From Paenibacillus tyrphae (GTDB lineage: Bacteria; Bacillota; Bacilli; Paenibacillales; NBRC-103111), in the NCBI RefSeq assembly GCF_024158745.1, contig NZ_JAMZAW010000015.1, forward strand, positions 62,001 to 126,000: 64,000 bases of DNA, written 5' to 3'. The notes beneath the pieces were generated by a model. That model saw only the letters and a program-made list of their open reading frames with translations. It ran no database searches and was not told the DNA's origin. This document shows, in pieces, positions 14,835 through 23,992 of this stretch. How positions within the stretch are numbered: the first letter of the stretch is position 1; each line of letters opens with the position of its first letter. The position numbers and the translations under genes were made by a program.

Positions 14835-15860
14835 TCATTTGGCTGCGAATAGCAGCTTATCCGCCTGGTCGATCATCACATTCGCTCCCTGCACACTGCG
14901 GCGAAGCGACCAGGCATACCGGTCCACCTCGTATACTTGCTTGTTTTTCACCGCCTTGAGGTCTTTCCACAGCGGATCTTTCTCGATCGGCCGGCCGCCC
15001 TCTTTGTCACGCTTGTCACTCTCGGCGGACATCAGCACGATCGTATCGGGATCGATCTCAAGAAGCTGCTCCAGTGTCAAATTGGCGTTCGTCGAGGTAG
15101 ATGCGTATTTCGAAGCATCCTTCAATGCATACGTATACCCGAACTGCATCAGCAGCTGCGAGGTGAAAAATTCCGGACTGCGCACCGCGATTTCGTTGTT
15201 CGTATTGCCGATGAGCAGCACGCTCGGCTTCCCTTGCGGCGCTTTGGCCTGCAGCGCTTTGAGCTTGGTCTTATGAGCTTCGATCACCTTCTCCATCTCG
15301 CTTCGTTTCCCGACGGCCTCGGCAACTGTAAGCGCCGTCTTCAGCGTATCGTCGTAATCCGCGTTCAAGTTTTTCAAGGCGATCGTCGGCGCGATTTTGG
15401 ACAATTCCGCATATACGTTTTTATGCCGGTCCGTATCCGCGATAATCAGATCGGGCTGCAGCATCTTGATCTTCTCCAAGCTGGGCTGCGCGCGGGTGCC
15501 TACCGGGGTGTAGCCTTCGATTTTTTTCAGCACCTCGGCAGCGATCAGATTCGGTTTATTGTCGTCGGCGACGCCGGCCGGCTTCACGCCGGTATCCAGC
15601 AGCGCGTCGATGAAGCCCAGCTCCAGCACGACAATCTTCTGCGGGGAGCTTGGAACCGGCGTTTCGCCTAGGTCATGCTTGATGGTTAGAGCGGCAGCGG
15701 AGCCTGCGTTTTTCGTCTCGGCCGATGCGGATTTCGTCTCTGTCGAAGCCGGTTTGGCTTCGGCCGACTTGTCCGGTGTGCCTTCTTTGGAGCAGCCGAA
15801 CAGCAAGGCGCTGATCAAGGCGATAACAGCCAGCAGGAAAAGAGGCTTAAGAAGTTTCAC
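14835..15860 (-). CDS. Ferric siderophore-binding lipoprotein
   Basis: A 341-residue extracellular binding protein anchored by lipidation. The signal peptide ends in the lipobox LLFGC (Cys about residue 22), followed by a low-complexity Ala/Glu/Lys linker and two lobes of the helical-backbone (FecB/FhuD, cluster A-II) type. Typical segments are KIVVLELGFIDALLD, LQPDLIIAD and LLEIDPDTIVL. The start at GTG 15860 has AAGGGG upstream; the longer frame would run through the Fur box and is rejected. It is the first gene of the operon. The siderophore is unknown. Confidence 0.9.
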   Translation of the reverse strand: MKLLKPLFLLAVIALISALLFGCSKEGTPDKSAEAKPASTETKSASAETKNAGSAAALTIKHDLGETPVPSSPQKIVVLELGFIDALLDTGVKPAGVADDNKPNLIAAEVLKKIEGYTPVGTRAQPSLEKIKMLQPDLIIADTDRHKNVYAELSKIAPTIALKNLNADYDDTLKTALTVAEAVGKRSEMEKVIEAHKTKLKALQAKAPQGKPSVLLIGNTNNEIAVRSPEFFTSQLLMQFGYTYALKDASKYASTSTNANLTLEQLLEIDPDTIVLMSAESDKRDKEGGRPIEKDPLWKDLKAVKNKQVYEVDRYAWSLRRSVQGANVMIDQADKLLFAAK

Positions 15861-15934
15861 GTTATGTATCCCCTTTGCGTAGGTATGATCTTCCGGTCGG
15901 CACTCATTATAGCAAATCGCCATTCCAGTGACAA

Positions 15935-15949
15935 TGATAATCATTATCA
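15935..15949 (-). promoter_or_regulatory. Fur box before the iron uptake operon
   Basis: TGATAATCATTATCA is a perfect 7-1-7 Fur box, 75 bases upstream of the lipoprotein start. It implies repression when iron is plentiful. Confidence 0.9.
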
Positions 15950-16094
15950 TAATTTTCCGCGACCTTTTCTTCCCACCCTTCGTTCCCGCCATTGTCTGGA
16001 GTTTTTTTGAAGAAGGGTTTCCCCCGCAAATGCCGAATAATTTAAGAGAGAAAGTCCGCACCCCTAAAATTCATTGAGTAAGGAGGAATTTCCC

Positions 16095-17747
16095 TTGAAT
16101 TCAACCGCCCGCCTGGGCAGATCTCTGATGCTCTTATCCTTGGCGCTGATGCTCTGGTGTATCGGTCTTACGCTTCCCGTGCCCCAAGCCCAAGCGTCCT
16201 CCTATTCTTACGAGGCGGCTCCCAAAGGAACCGTCGGCGTCACCAAGCCGAATCTCACGTTTTATTTCGATACCGATTTGGCCTTTGCGCCCTCGTCTTA
16301 CACCATGACGCTGAACGGGCAGAGCGTGCCTGCCAGTTACGACCATGACAAAGGGACGTTCACGTTTACGCCCGACAAAGATCTCGCGCCCGGAAATTAC
16401 ACCGTGCAAATGTCGATCACCTATCCCGGCTATAAGCCTATCGAGCAATCGTGGTCGTTTACCATAGCGAAAGACGCGGTCAGCCGCTTTGAGGCTCCTA
16501 CCCCGGAGGACCAGACTGGGCTCTCCGCCATTAACGACTACCGGGTGCTGTACGGACTCCCCCAGCTTCAGATGAACGAGCGGCTTTTCGCTATGGCGAA
16601 GGCGCATGCGAAATATTTGGATGCCAACAAAATCGCCCAAAGCGAAAAAAGCCAAGAGAGCCTGCATGATCAGAACCCGAACAAAACCGGATTTTTCGGT
16701 CAATCGCCGCTGGAGCGCGCCGCTTACTACGGGTATTCGGCCAAGCTCGGGGAAGATGCCGCGTATCACGTGGGATCGATCGGCGAGACGGTCGACGTGC
16801 TGTTCGACGCGCCGTACCACCGTTCTCCGTTCTTGAACCCGGATGCCAAAGAAGTCGGTATTGCCAAAGTGGGGGATTACACGATCATCGAATTCGGCTT
16901 CGGAACGAGCGACTCCTCGCCCATCGTCGTCTCGCCGGCGGACGGGGAACGGTATGTGCCAACGTCCTTTGACGGGAACGAAGCTCCAGACCCGCTGCGT
17001 ATGCATACGAGCGGCAAATACCCTGTCGGCTACCCGATCATGGCTCAATATTTCGGCGAGAATGTGGACAAAATCAAGCTGCTGAGCGCCGAACTGACCG
17101 ATAATGCCAAGCAGAAGATCGACTTGTTCACGAATTCACCCGAAAACGATGACAAATTGACCAATGCCGTCATTCTGCTGCCGCGCAAGCCGCTGCAAGC
17201 AGATCAGACTTATCTCGTCAAGCTGAGTCTGCAGGTGACCAAAAAAGACGGCACTACGACCACCGAGTCGAAAGAATGGAATTTCACGACGGAACCGGTG
17301 CCGCAGCTCGGGAAAACGAAGCTGCACCGGAATGCGTCCGATTACCTCAAGCAGGCGGTCACCGTCCTGCCGATTCAGCGTAAAGCAAGCTTCGGGCTGG
17401 ATGACAGCAGCTATTCGGTCGACGGCGTCTCCTTCCCGATGCAGCGGACGCCGGTCATCGTCGACGGCTCCTCGTACTTGTATATCCGCGACTTGGCCGC
17501 GGCGCTCGGAGCGAACGTGGAATGGGACGAGCAGCAGCGCGCAGCCGTGTATACGAAAGGAACGCTTAAGGTCACGCTGCACACGACGAAAAACGCGTAC
17601 GAAGTGAACGGCGACCTGCGGCAAACCGATACGCCTGCCCGGCTGGTCGGCGACAACACGATGGTCCCGGTGCGACTGCTGGCCGAAGTGCTGGGGGCCA
17701 AGGTAGATTACGCCGAAGCTACGCGGACGGTCATGATTACTTACTGA
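16095..17747 (+). CDS. Secreted CAP-domain protein with Ig-like and stalk domains
   Basis: A 550-residue exported protein. The domains are a signal peptide (1-35), an Ig-like SbsA/CopC-type domain (about 38-135), a CAP (SCP/PR-1) domain (about 145-280: INDYRVLYGLPQL, MAKAHAKYLDANK), a second beta domain (about 285-410) and a C-terminal stalk domain (about 435-550: IVDGSSYLYIRDLAAALGA and VGDNTMVPVRLLAEVLGA). CAP proteins of this kind are spore-coat or wall-associated; no enzymatic role is proven. The start is TTG 16095 behind AAGGAGG (16080-16086). It is transcribed divergently from the iron operon and does not itself carry a Fur box. Confidence 0.85.
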   Translation: MNSTARLGRSLMLLSLALMLWCIGLTLPVPQAQASSYSYEAAPKGTVGVTKPNLTFYFDTDLAFAPSSYTMTLNGQSVPASYDHDKGTFTFTPDKDLAPGNYTVQMSITYPGYKPIEQSWSFTIAKDAVSRFEAPTPEDQTGLSAINDYRVLYGLPQLQMNERLFAMAKAHAKYLDANKIAQSEKSQESLHDQNPNKTGFFGQSPLERAAYYGYSAKLGEDAAYHVGSIGETVDVLFDAPYHRSPFLNPDAKEVGIAKVGDYTIIEFGFGTSDSSPIVVSPADGERYVPTSFDGNEAPDPLRMHTSGKYPVGYPIMAQYFGENVDKIKLLSAELTDNAKQKIDLFTNSPENDDKLTNAVILLPRKPLQADQTYLVKLSLQVTKKDGTTTTESKEWNFTTEPVPQLGKTKLHRNASDYLKQAVTVLPIQRKASFGLDDSSYSVDGVSFPMQRTPVIVDGSSYLYIRDLAAALGANVEWDEQQRAAVYTKGTLKVTLHTTKNAYEVNGDLRQTDTPARLVGDNTMVPVRLLAEVLGAKVDYAEATRTVMITY

Positions 17748-17787
17748 TAGGGGCGGCCCTGTCAGAACCGGACCCATCCATGCAAAA

Positions 17788-17828
17788 GACACCGCATCCT
17801 GCCACAACAGGAGCGGTGCCTTTTTTTT
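17788..17828. terminator. Bidirectional terminator
   Basis: GACACCGC pairs with GCGGTGCC over an 17-base loop, followed by eight T on the plus strand. It separates the CAP-domain gene from the convergent coiled-coil gene. Confidence 0.78.
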
Positions 17829-17838
17829 CATGCGCACT

Positions 17839-19893
17839 CTATTCGTCTTCGTCTCCGCTATCCCCTCCGCCGTCATCGTCATCGGAACCGCGGGAAGTGC
17901 GGGAGGAGCTGGAAGAACCGGAAGAACCGAAGAAGCCCGAGCTTGAGCTTGAAGCGCTTGCCCGGCGTGCCGCCGCTTCTCTTCTTTCTTCGTCGATTTC
18001 CCGCTGATACAGCCGTTTCATCTCGCCTACGATTGTATCGATATCATGGCATTCATTGACAGCTTCGATGTAACGGCCTCCGGCAATAAGGCCTTCGACG
18101 CGCTGAATAACGGATGTATAAGGACCTTCAAACCTTCGAACCTCGATCCTGGATCTTACCTTGGCGCGTGTAGACCGGTAGCTCGATTGCGCTCGATTGA
18201 GCGCTTTCTCCGCCTGCCGTTTCTGATCCAGCCTCTGATTGACGGTTCCGGCAAACTGATTCGCGAGATCGGTTAAGCGGACAACGTGCTGCTCAATCGC
18301 TCCGAGACGATAAGGCGGGACGAGCAGCCGCTGATTCAGCTCGTTATTTAACGAATCTGCCCTTGCGAGCACCATGTCGATCTGGTCCGCCACGAGGAAG
18401 CGCAGGCTGTTTTGGTTGACCTGCTTCACTGCGACGTCAAGCGCCGACCACGCCTGCTCCTGCCTGCTTTTCAAGCTGCCGTAGGCCCGGTCCAACTGCT
18501 CGATGGCGCCGCGGCAATTCCGCTGCATCTCCTCGGCCTCGCGCAGCCGTCCAAGCATGTCATCCAAGGAGCTTCTGGCGGTATCGTAATCCTGGTGCTC
18601 GTCGTCGGATTGCCGTTGCACCTCGGGCAACTGCTGTTCCATCTGCTTCACATGCCGATCGATTGTCCCGTAACGACTCCACATGTCCTCCCAATGCTCT
18701 TGAGCATAGCATTGGCGCGTTCTCGCAAGCGCCGGCGCGAGCGCCGCGTCCGTTGTCCGGTATTCCCACAGCTTCTTCTGCACATGCTGAATGTCCTTCG
18801 GGTTCTGCCGCCGGAACGCTGCATGCCGCTGCGTCATCTCGACCGCAGCCTTTACAAGACCGCTGACTTGCGCGGCGGTGGCTCTGACCCGTTCAAGGCT
18901 GCCGGCCTTGAGATTTTCCAGCATGTCCTCGGACAGTCTCCGGGCCTCGGCAAGGCTCCCGTAAGGATCGATATGAAGCAGATTCAGACGATGCTCTTCC
19001 ACAAGCTTCTTCACTTTGGCCTCAGCTTGGTCCAAGCGGCCCGGGAAAGCCTGGTATTCGTTCAGATAGACGCCAATGTCCTTCACGTCCCGGCTGATGC
19101 TTTGCAGCCGGGCCTCGGCTTGCGACGCGATCCGCTGCGCTCCGACCGGGTCGGGCCGCGCTGTATCGGACGCTTGCTGCAGCTCTTGCCGGAGCCGCTC
19201 CAGCTCTTCGTACGTTTGATTCAGCGGAAACGCAAGCTCCGCCGTCCGGCTCTTCGCCTCGGCTTCTACGACGGCGCGCTGATCAGCAAGCCGCTGAAGC
19301 CGCGGCGACAGGGCTTGGGCCGCTTCCAGCACGCGACGAACCTCGGCACGAACCTCCTTGAAAGACGCCCTCAACCGCTTGAGTTCGCCCTTCGAATCAC
19401 GAATAAACCGTGAGAGCTTAATGAAGCGGAGAAAAAAAATCTTCGTCTCCGTTAACACAGTCAATCTCCGGCTGACGGCCACCGTCAAATTCGCCAGCCG
19501 CTCGTCCGCCTGCTTCACGATCGTTTCGGTATTTCCCTCTGCATTCCCTTCGTAAGGTCTTAACTCCTCCGCTGCGCTCATCACGTTCACCAGCAGCCGC
19601 TGCGCCCTGCGGCGAAGCCATCCGACCCTCAGCTTGTAGACAAGCCCGCAGCCGAGCACAACAAGTAAAACCGGTACAGTAACCAGCACCAGAAAGAACG
19701 TGCCGGCGGAGATGGTAATCTTCCCCGACTGCGCGGCATCCACCGGAGCAGGAACCGCAGTCGGCGGCTCCTGAGGCTTCTCTGCGGGCGGCTGCACCGC
19801 CTGAGCAGGCTCGACCGGAGCCGGGTCGGCCAGCGCGTTCTGGTGGATCAGCAAACCTAGCGCCAGCAGGACGCCGAGCAGTAATTTTTTCAT
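17839..19893 (-). CDS. Membrane-anchored coiled-coil protein with acidic tail
   Basis: A 684-residue protein. A signal peptide (1-22) and a Pro/Ala-rich linker (about 23-55) precede one membrane helix (about 60-85, FFLVLVTVPVLLVVLGCGLVY). Residues 90-640 are almost entirely long charged helices, coiled-coil in character and similar in style to EzrA or the rear half of TPM-domain proteins. The last 45 residues are Ser/Gly-rich, then Asp/Glu-rich (GSDDDDGGGDSGDEDE). No TPM domain is present where those proteins have it. The helices should lie in the cytoplasm if the first segment is cleaved. I cannot assign a function; a scaffold role at the membrane is a guess. Confidence 0.8.
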   Translation of the reverse strand: MKKLLLGVLLALGLLIHQNALADPAPVEPAQAVQPPAEKPQEPPTAVPAPVDAAQSGKITISAGTFFLVLVTVPVLLVVLGCGLVYKLRVGWLRRRAQRLLVNVMSAAEELRPYEGNAEGNTETIVKQADERLANLTVAVSRRLTVLTETKIFFLRFIKLSRFIRDSKGELKRLRASFKEVRAEVRRVLEAAQALSPRLQRLADQRAVVEAEAKSRTAELAFPLNQTYEELERLRQELQQASDTARPDPVGAQRIASQAEARLQSISRDVKDIGVYLNEYQAFPGRLDQAEAKVKKLVEEHRLNLLHIDPYGSLAEARRLSEDMLENLKAGSLERVRATAAQVSGLVKAAVEMTQRHAAFRRQNPKDIQHVQKKLWEYRTTDAALAPALARTRQCYAQEHWEDMWSRYGTIDRHVKQMEQQLPEVQRQSDDEHQDYDTARSSLDDMLGRLREAEEMQRNCRGAIEQLDRAYGSLKSRQEQAWSALDVAVKQVNQNSLRFLVADQIDMVLARADSLNNELNQRLLVPPYRLGAIEQHVVRLTDLANQFAGTVNQRLDQKRQAEKALNRAQSSYRSTRAKVRSRIEVRRFEGPYTSVIQRVEGLIAGGRYIEAVNECHDIDTIVGEMKRLYQREIDEERREAAARRASASSSSSGFFGSSGSSSSSRTSRGSDDDDGGGDSGDEDE

Positions 19894-19993
19894 CCTTCCA
19901 CCTCATCCGCATCGGTGCTTTTAGGAAGATTATACTAGAAACGGCGGCCGCCCAACATCCTTTTTTGTCGGATTATGGCACTTTTGGAGCAAC

Positions 19994-20015
19994 AAAAAAG
20001 GCACCCGGAGGCGCC
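19994..20015 (-). terminator. Terminator of the AI-2E family gene
   Basis: On the minus strand GGCGCC-TCCG-GGTGCC is followed by TTTTTT. It lies between the AI-2E family stop and the coiled-coil gene. Confidence 0.8.
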
Positions 20016-20061
20016 TTGTCTTAAGTTCAAGTTTTATGGCTCTACCCAACCGGCTTCCCGC

Positions 20062-21081
20062 TCATCCCTTGCCCGAGCGTTCGTCCACGTTCACATCAAG
20101 AATGTCCAGCAGGAAGACGAACACCGGAATCCCGATAATGAGCCCCCATACCCCGAAATAGTGCTCGGAAAAGATGAGGATGATGAACGTGTAGAACATC
20201 GGCAGATTCGTTTTGGACGACATCAGCTTCGGGTTCAGGAAATACCCTTCCAGGAAATGCAGGACGGTAATCATCACGATCACATAGACGACCATCAGCA
20301 GGCCGCCCAGCGTATAGCCGATAATGCAGAGAGGAATAAGCGAAATAATAACGCCTGCCACCGGAATCAAGCTGAGCAGGAACACCATGATCGACAGCGC
20401 GAACAAATACGGATACCCCAGTATCCATAACCCAATCGCAGTAAAAATCGTATTGAACACGGCGATCAGCAGCTGTGCTTCGATCACCTTGCCGAAGGAA
20501 AGCACGAACTTCCGGCCAAAATACTCCAGCTCGTTATAGAGCCAAGCGATTTTGCTCGTTTTAAACTTGGAGGTGAAGCGGACGATGCGGTTTTTTTCCA
20601 GGATGAAGAAGAGGCTGAGCAGCAGCGCGAAAATAAACGTCGTTCCCCAGTTGCTGATCTTGAGCACATATTCGAAGCCTTGCTTTACATACGATTGCAG
20701 GTTCAATTCCTTTAAGATGCCGACAATCCATCTGGACAGCTCGTCATCCGGCTGAGGCGAGTTCATCAACGTAAACACGACGTCATACAGCTGTTTGATT
20801 TGGACGATAACCTTAGGCAGATTGTAAGCAATCGCCCAGCCCAACAGGCCGCAAATGATCAAATACAGCAAGATCACGACGGTCTTGCTGTTGATCCGGA
20901 TGACGCGGTTCAACTGTGCCGTGACATACCCTTGCAGACGGTACATGATGAAGGTGAACAGGAAGGTCAGCAGCACCAAATTCAGCATATCCCGAATTTG
21001 GAACAGCAAAAAGCAAACTATGAGCAATATGGCGAATCTTCTTACCGTCAGGTTGGTAAACATCGTTTTAAGCCATTCCAT
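20062..21081 (-). CDS. AI-2E family transporter (putative membrane exporter)
   Basis: A 339-residue polytopic protein of the AI-2 exporter (YdbI/YtvI-type) family. Eight or so hydrophobic helices are arranged in the family pattern: an N-terminal pair (RRFAILLIVCFLLFQIRDML), a charged soluble central region (about 110-200) and a C-terminal set with GLWILGYPYLFALSIMVFLL and SLIPVAGVIISLIPLCIIGY, then HFLEGYFLNPKLM. The start at ATG 21081 has AGGAGA 8 bases upstream. Family members export AI-2 or sodium ions; neither can be picked here. It may be co-transcribed with the upstream lipoprotein gene, which is on the same strand 280 bases away. Confidence 0.87.
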   Translation of the reverse strand: MEWLKTMFTNLTVRRFAILLIVCFLLFQIRDMLNLVLLTFLFTFIMYRLQGYVTAQLNRVIRINSKTVVILLYLIICGLLGWAIAYNLPKVIVQIKQLYDVVFTLMNSPQPDDELSRWIVGILKELNLQSYVKQGFEYVLKISNWGTTFIFALLLSLFFILEKNRIVRFTSKFKTSKIAWLYNELEYFGRKFVLSFGKVIEAQLLIAVFNTIFTAIGLWILGYPYLFALSIMVFLLSLIPVAGVIISLIPLCIIGYTLGGLLMVVYVIVMITVLHFLEGYFLNPKLMSSKTNLPMFYTFIILIFSEHYFGVWGLIIGIPVFVFLLDILDVNVDERSGKG

Positions 21082-21360
21082 ACATCTAATCTCCTGTCGC
21101 CGCCGGAATAAGGAATTAAACTTCCCATGCAGTATACGAAGCAAAGGGAACGAAAGTTTCAGGGAACCGCGCCCGATTGACATAAATATTTCAAAAGGCA
21201 AAAAGAGACAGCATGGGAACGTGTCCCTCTATTGGGCTTACTTGCCCGACGAAAAAGAACACCATAAGATCCCGCTGCCGGCCAACGTGATGATCGCCTT
21301 TTTCAAAGGTTTCATTAGCTTTTATCGTCCTTTTTTCGTTTTTTATTCAGTTGTATGTGT

Positions 21361-22395
21361 TTATCCCGCCCCCGGCTGCTGCTTCGTTGCCTGGAATGCG
21401 GCATCGATCCGGCCCCGGAGCCCGCTCCAGAACTTGCCAATATTCCGCTTCGGATCGCCGACGATACTCTCGCCTTTTTTGCCGGGATGGTAGATAACGT
21501 CCTTGTTCCGGTTGATCTCCTCCAGGTAATCCTGCACAATCTGCGCCGTCTTCGTATCCGGGTGCTGCTTCACCAGCTGCTCGTAGCTGCGCTTGACCGC
21601 CGGAAGCAGCTTCATCGTGCTTTCATCGATGGCATCGTACCGGTATCCGTGAATGTACTGCTCCATATAATCGACATACAGCGCTTTGATTTCAGTCCTT
21701 CGATGGCCAGAGGGGTAGCCCGTCAAGTAGTTCTCCGCTTGCAGCATGCGATCGGCAAGCTCGCTGCGTCCGATCAGCAGACGGCCGTCGTCGAAGAACG
21801 TCTTGTTCGACTCCGCCGCCCGGATGGCGAGGTAAGCCTGCACATCGTCTGACGCGAAAGAAGCATACGCTTTCTTCAAAGCCTCATAGTCGATTTTCCA
21901 ATAAAAATCGCCTTCGCCGCTCATGTCCAGCGCGAGCTTCCCTTCGGTTTGCCGCAGGAGCCACTGCTTCATCGTATCGTCGTTTTGGATTTTATTGAAA
22001 TCGAGAGGAAACCCGAGCTCGCGCAGCTTCTCGGCCGTTCCCGGCTGCTCCAGCATCCGCTTGAAATTGGCGTTCACGCCCGGCAGCAGTTGATCGTAAT
22101 ACTGCTCAAGCCGCAGCAGCATCCTGTCCGCCGTCTTCACGTCGGCCTTCTCCAAGTTGGCGTCCAGAAACGCCGTGATTTCCCGGGCTTCCTTCGCTCC
22201 CGAAGCGGTCATGTCCAACTGCTTCAGCAAGTCTTTGCCGCGAACCGGTTCCGAACCGGGCGTCCCCGGCTGCGGGGAAGTCGTCTGCCCTTGTGGCTCC
22301 TTCACGATCAACGAGTTGTCGCCGCTTCCGCACCCCGTCATAACCGTCACGACAAGCAGCGCCAGAACAGCCATCCTTCCAGCACGTTTCATCAT
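21361..22395 (-). CDS. Uncharacterised lipoprotein
   Basis: A 344-residue predicted lipoprotein. The signal peptide ends in VTVMTGC (Cys about residue 22) and is followed by a Gly/Ser/Pro/Thr linker. The mature part is mostly helical and charged, without membrane segments or enzyme motifs; the C-terminal third has TPR-like spacing (SYEQLVKQHPDTKTAQIVQDYLEE). ATG 22395 is 10 bases behind GAGG. It sits just downstream of the AAA-ATPase operon but behind a terminator. I do not recognise the family. Confidence 0.72.
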   Translation of the reverse strand: MMKRAGRMAVLALLVVTVMTGCGSGDNSLIVKEPQGQTTSPQPGTPGSEPVRGKDLLKQLDMTASGAKEAREITAFLDANLEKADVKTADRMLLRLEQYYDQLLPGVNANFKRMLEQPGTAEKLRELGFPLDFNKIQNDDTMKQWLLRQTEGKLALDMSGEGDFYWKIDYEALKKAYASFASDDVQAYLAIRAAESNKTFFDDGRLLIGRSELADRMLQAENYLTGYPSGHRRTEIKALYVDYMEQYIHGYRYDAIDESTMKLLPAVKRSYEQLVKQHPDTKTAQIVQDYLEEINRNKDVIYHPGKKGESIVGDPKRNIGKFWSGLRGRIDAAFQATKQQPGAG

Positions 22396-22468
22396 CTGCA
22401 CTCCACCTCATGTTGTTTTCTCTACGATTTCAAATGCCATGCGCCGCCTCCTCCCGAGCCGGTTTTAC

Positions 22469-22510
22469 AAAAAAGAGAAGCCCGAACGACGCACAATCGG
22501 GCTCCTCTTC
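22469..22510 (-). terminator. Terminator of the AAA-ATPase operon
   Basis: On the minus strand GAGCCCGA pairs with TCGGGCTTC around an 11-base loop and is followed by a T run at 22474-22469. Confidence 0.8.
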
Positions 22511-22588
22511 CATAGATGATGATAGTAATTAAATGATAGCATTCCGGACTTCCACTTTCAACTTGTTTCGGGGCACGCGCCAAGCCGG

Positions 22589-23989
22589 TCAAATATGCTT
22601 CCCGTGCTTGCGCAAGTACCGCTCGATATCGTTGTACATCCCGCCCTGATTGGCGTATTTGACGTAGTTTTTAGCCGTCCGCAGCCAGTCCAGCGTCGAG
22701 GGCTGCACCTCCGCCAGCGCTTCCTCCATATCCCGCATCCGGACCGGACGCTCGACGCCGGTTTCGAGAATTTCCATCAGCACCTGCTCCACCGCACGCT
22801 CGCACACGTTCGCGATATCCGCGCCGGAGAAAAATTCCGTCGCTTTCGCCAGCTTAGCCGTATCCAGCTTCTCGGCATACCGCCCCTGCATCTGCAGCGC
22901 AAAAATGTGCTGCCGCGCCTCCACATCGGGAGGCTCGACGAAGACGAGACGGTCGAACCGGCCGGGACGCTTCAGCGCATTGTCGACGTCCCACGGCATA
23001 TTGGTCGCGCCGATGATCAGCAGGTGGTCCGTATCGCTGTCGATGCCGTCCATCTCGTGCAGAAACGTATCGACCAAGCCTCTCGTGAGCGAGGACGATT
23101 TGGAGCGGTTGAAGCCGATGGCGTCGATTTCGTCGAAAAACATGACGCTAGGCCGCTGCGCCCGCGCTTTATCGAACATTTCCTTCAGATTGCGCTCGCT
23201 TATCCCGATGTACGGATCTAAAATATCCGTAATATGCACCGTAATGAACTTCGCCCGGCATTCTCCCGCGGTCGCCCGGGCCATATACGTCTTCCCGCAG
23301 CCGGGAGGTCCGTACAGCAGCACGCCGCCGCCCGTTTTCTTCCGAAACTTGGAGAACAAGCCCTGGTTGAAAAACGGGCTGATGATCTTCATCTGGATCG
23401 TTTTCTTCAAGTCCTTGAGGCCCGCCACGTGCTCGAACGTAATGGCCGGAACGTCGGATTTCCGCTCGGGAGCCGGTTCCTTGCCGCCGGCCACCACCTG
23501 CAAGCCCGGGTGGACCTTCGGACGGAACGCCGTCGCCTGCCTGCCCGGAACGCTGGGGAAATTCGCCTCGTCCGCCTCGTCTTCGTCAGGCCCGTCTTCC
23601 TCCGGCTTTGGCTCCCCGAACATCTCGTCATGCCTGTCCGCACGCTCCTCGGACCGCTCCCCGCGCTCAGGGGCTTCCGACCCCTGGCCGGGAAAGAGCT
23701 CCGTTACGGTGCCGCCGGAAGTGTCCGGCCGGCTTTCGGCCCGGGACTCCGCGGGTGACGGAGCGCTTGCCGCCGCGCTCTGCTGCAGCCGCGCCGTCAC
23801 CTGAGACAACGCGGCGACGATTTCGCTGCGCAGGGCATCGTCCTGGGCATACGTCAGGCCCTTGGAGAACGCCTGAATCGCATCGAGCCAGCGCTCCGCG
23901 GCCTCGTATTCCTTGCCGAGCCAGAACCAGGTCTGCGCATCTTCCGGCTGCTTCTGTGTCATTTGCTCCAGCCAATTGATCTTGTCCAT
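22589..23989 (-). CDS. AAA+ ATPase (Vps4/p97-like) with helical N-terminus
   Basis: A 466-residue classical-clade AAA ATPase. Residues 1-70 form helical hairpins of TPR or MIT-like type (QTWFWLGKEYEAAERWLDAI). A long acidic, disordered linker (about 70-180) follows. The AAA module has Walker A GPPGCGKT (about 226-233), Walker B FFDEIDAIG (about 283), the second region of homology GATNMPWDVDNALKRPGRFD (about 331-350) with both arginines, and sensor-2 region FSGADIANVCERAV. The C-terminal helix (DIERYLRKHGKHI) resembles the Vps4 end. It is the third gene of an operon with a TPR membrane protein and a small membrane protein. The probable role is remodelling of a membrane-linked assembly; the substrate is unknown. 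Confidence 0.85.
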   Translation of the reverse strand: MDKINWLEQMTQKQPEDAQTWFWLGKEYEAAERWLDAIQAFSKGLTYAQDDALRSEIVAALSQVTARLQQSAAASAPSPAESRAESRPDTSGGTVTELFPGQGSEAPERGERSEERADRHDEMFGEPKPEEDGPDEDEADEANFPSVPGRQATAFRPKVHPGLQVVAGGKEPAPERKSDVPAITFEHVAGLKDLKKTIQMKIISPFFNQGLFSKFRKKTGGGVLLYGPPGCGKTYMARATAGECRAKFITVHITDILDPYIGISERNLKEMFDKARAQRPSVMFFDEIDAIGFNRSKSSSLTRGLVDTFLHEMDGIDSDTDHLLIIGATNMPWDVDNALKRPGRFDRLVFVEPPDVEARQHIFALQMQGRYAEKLDTAKLAKATEFFSGADIANVCERAVEQVLMEILETGVERPVRMRDMEEALAEVQPSTLDWLRTAKNYVKYANQGGMYNDIERYLRKHGKHI

Positions 23990-23992
23990 ACG

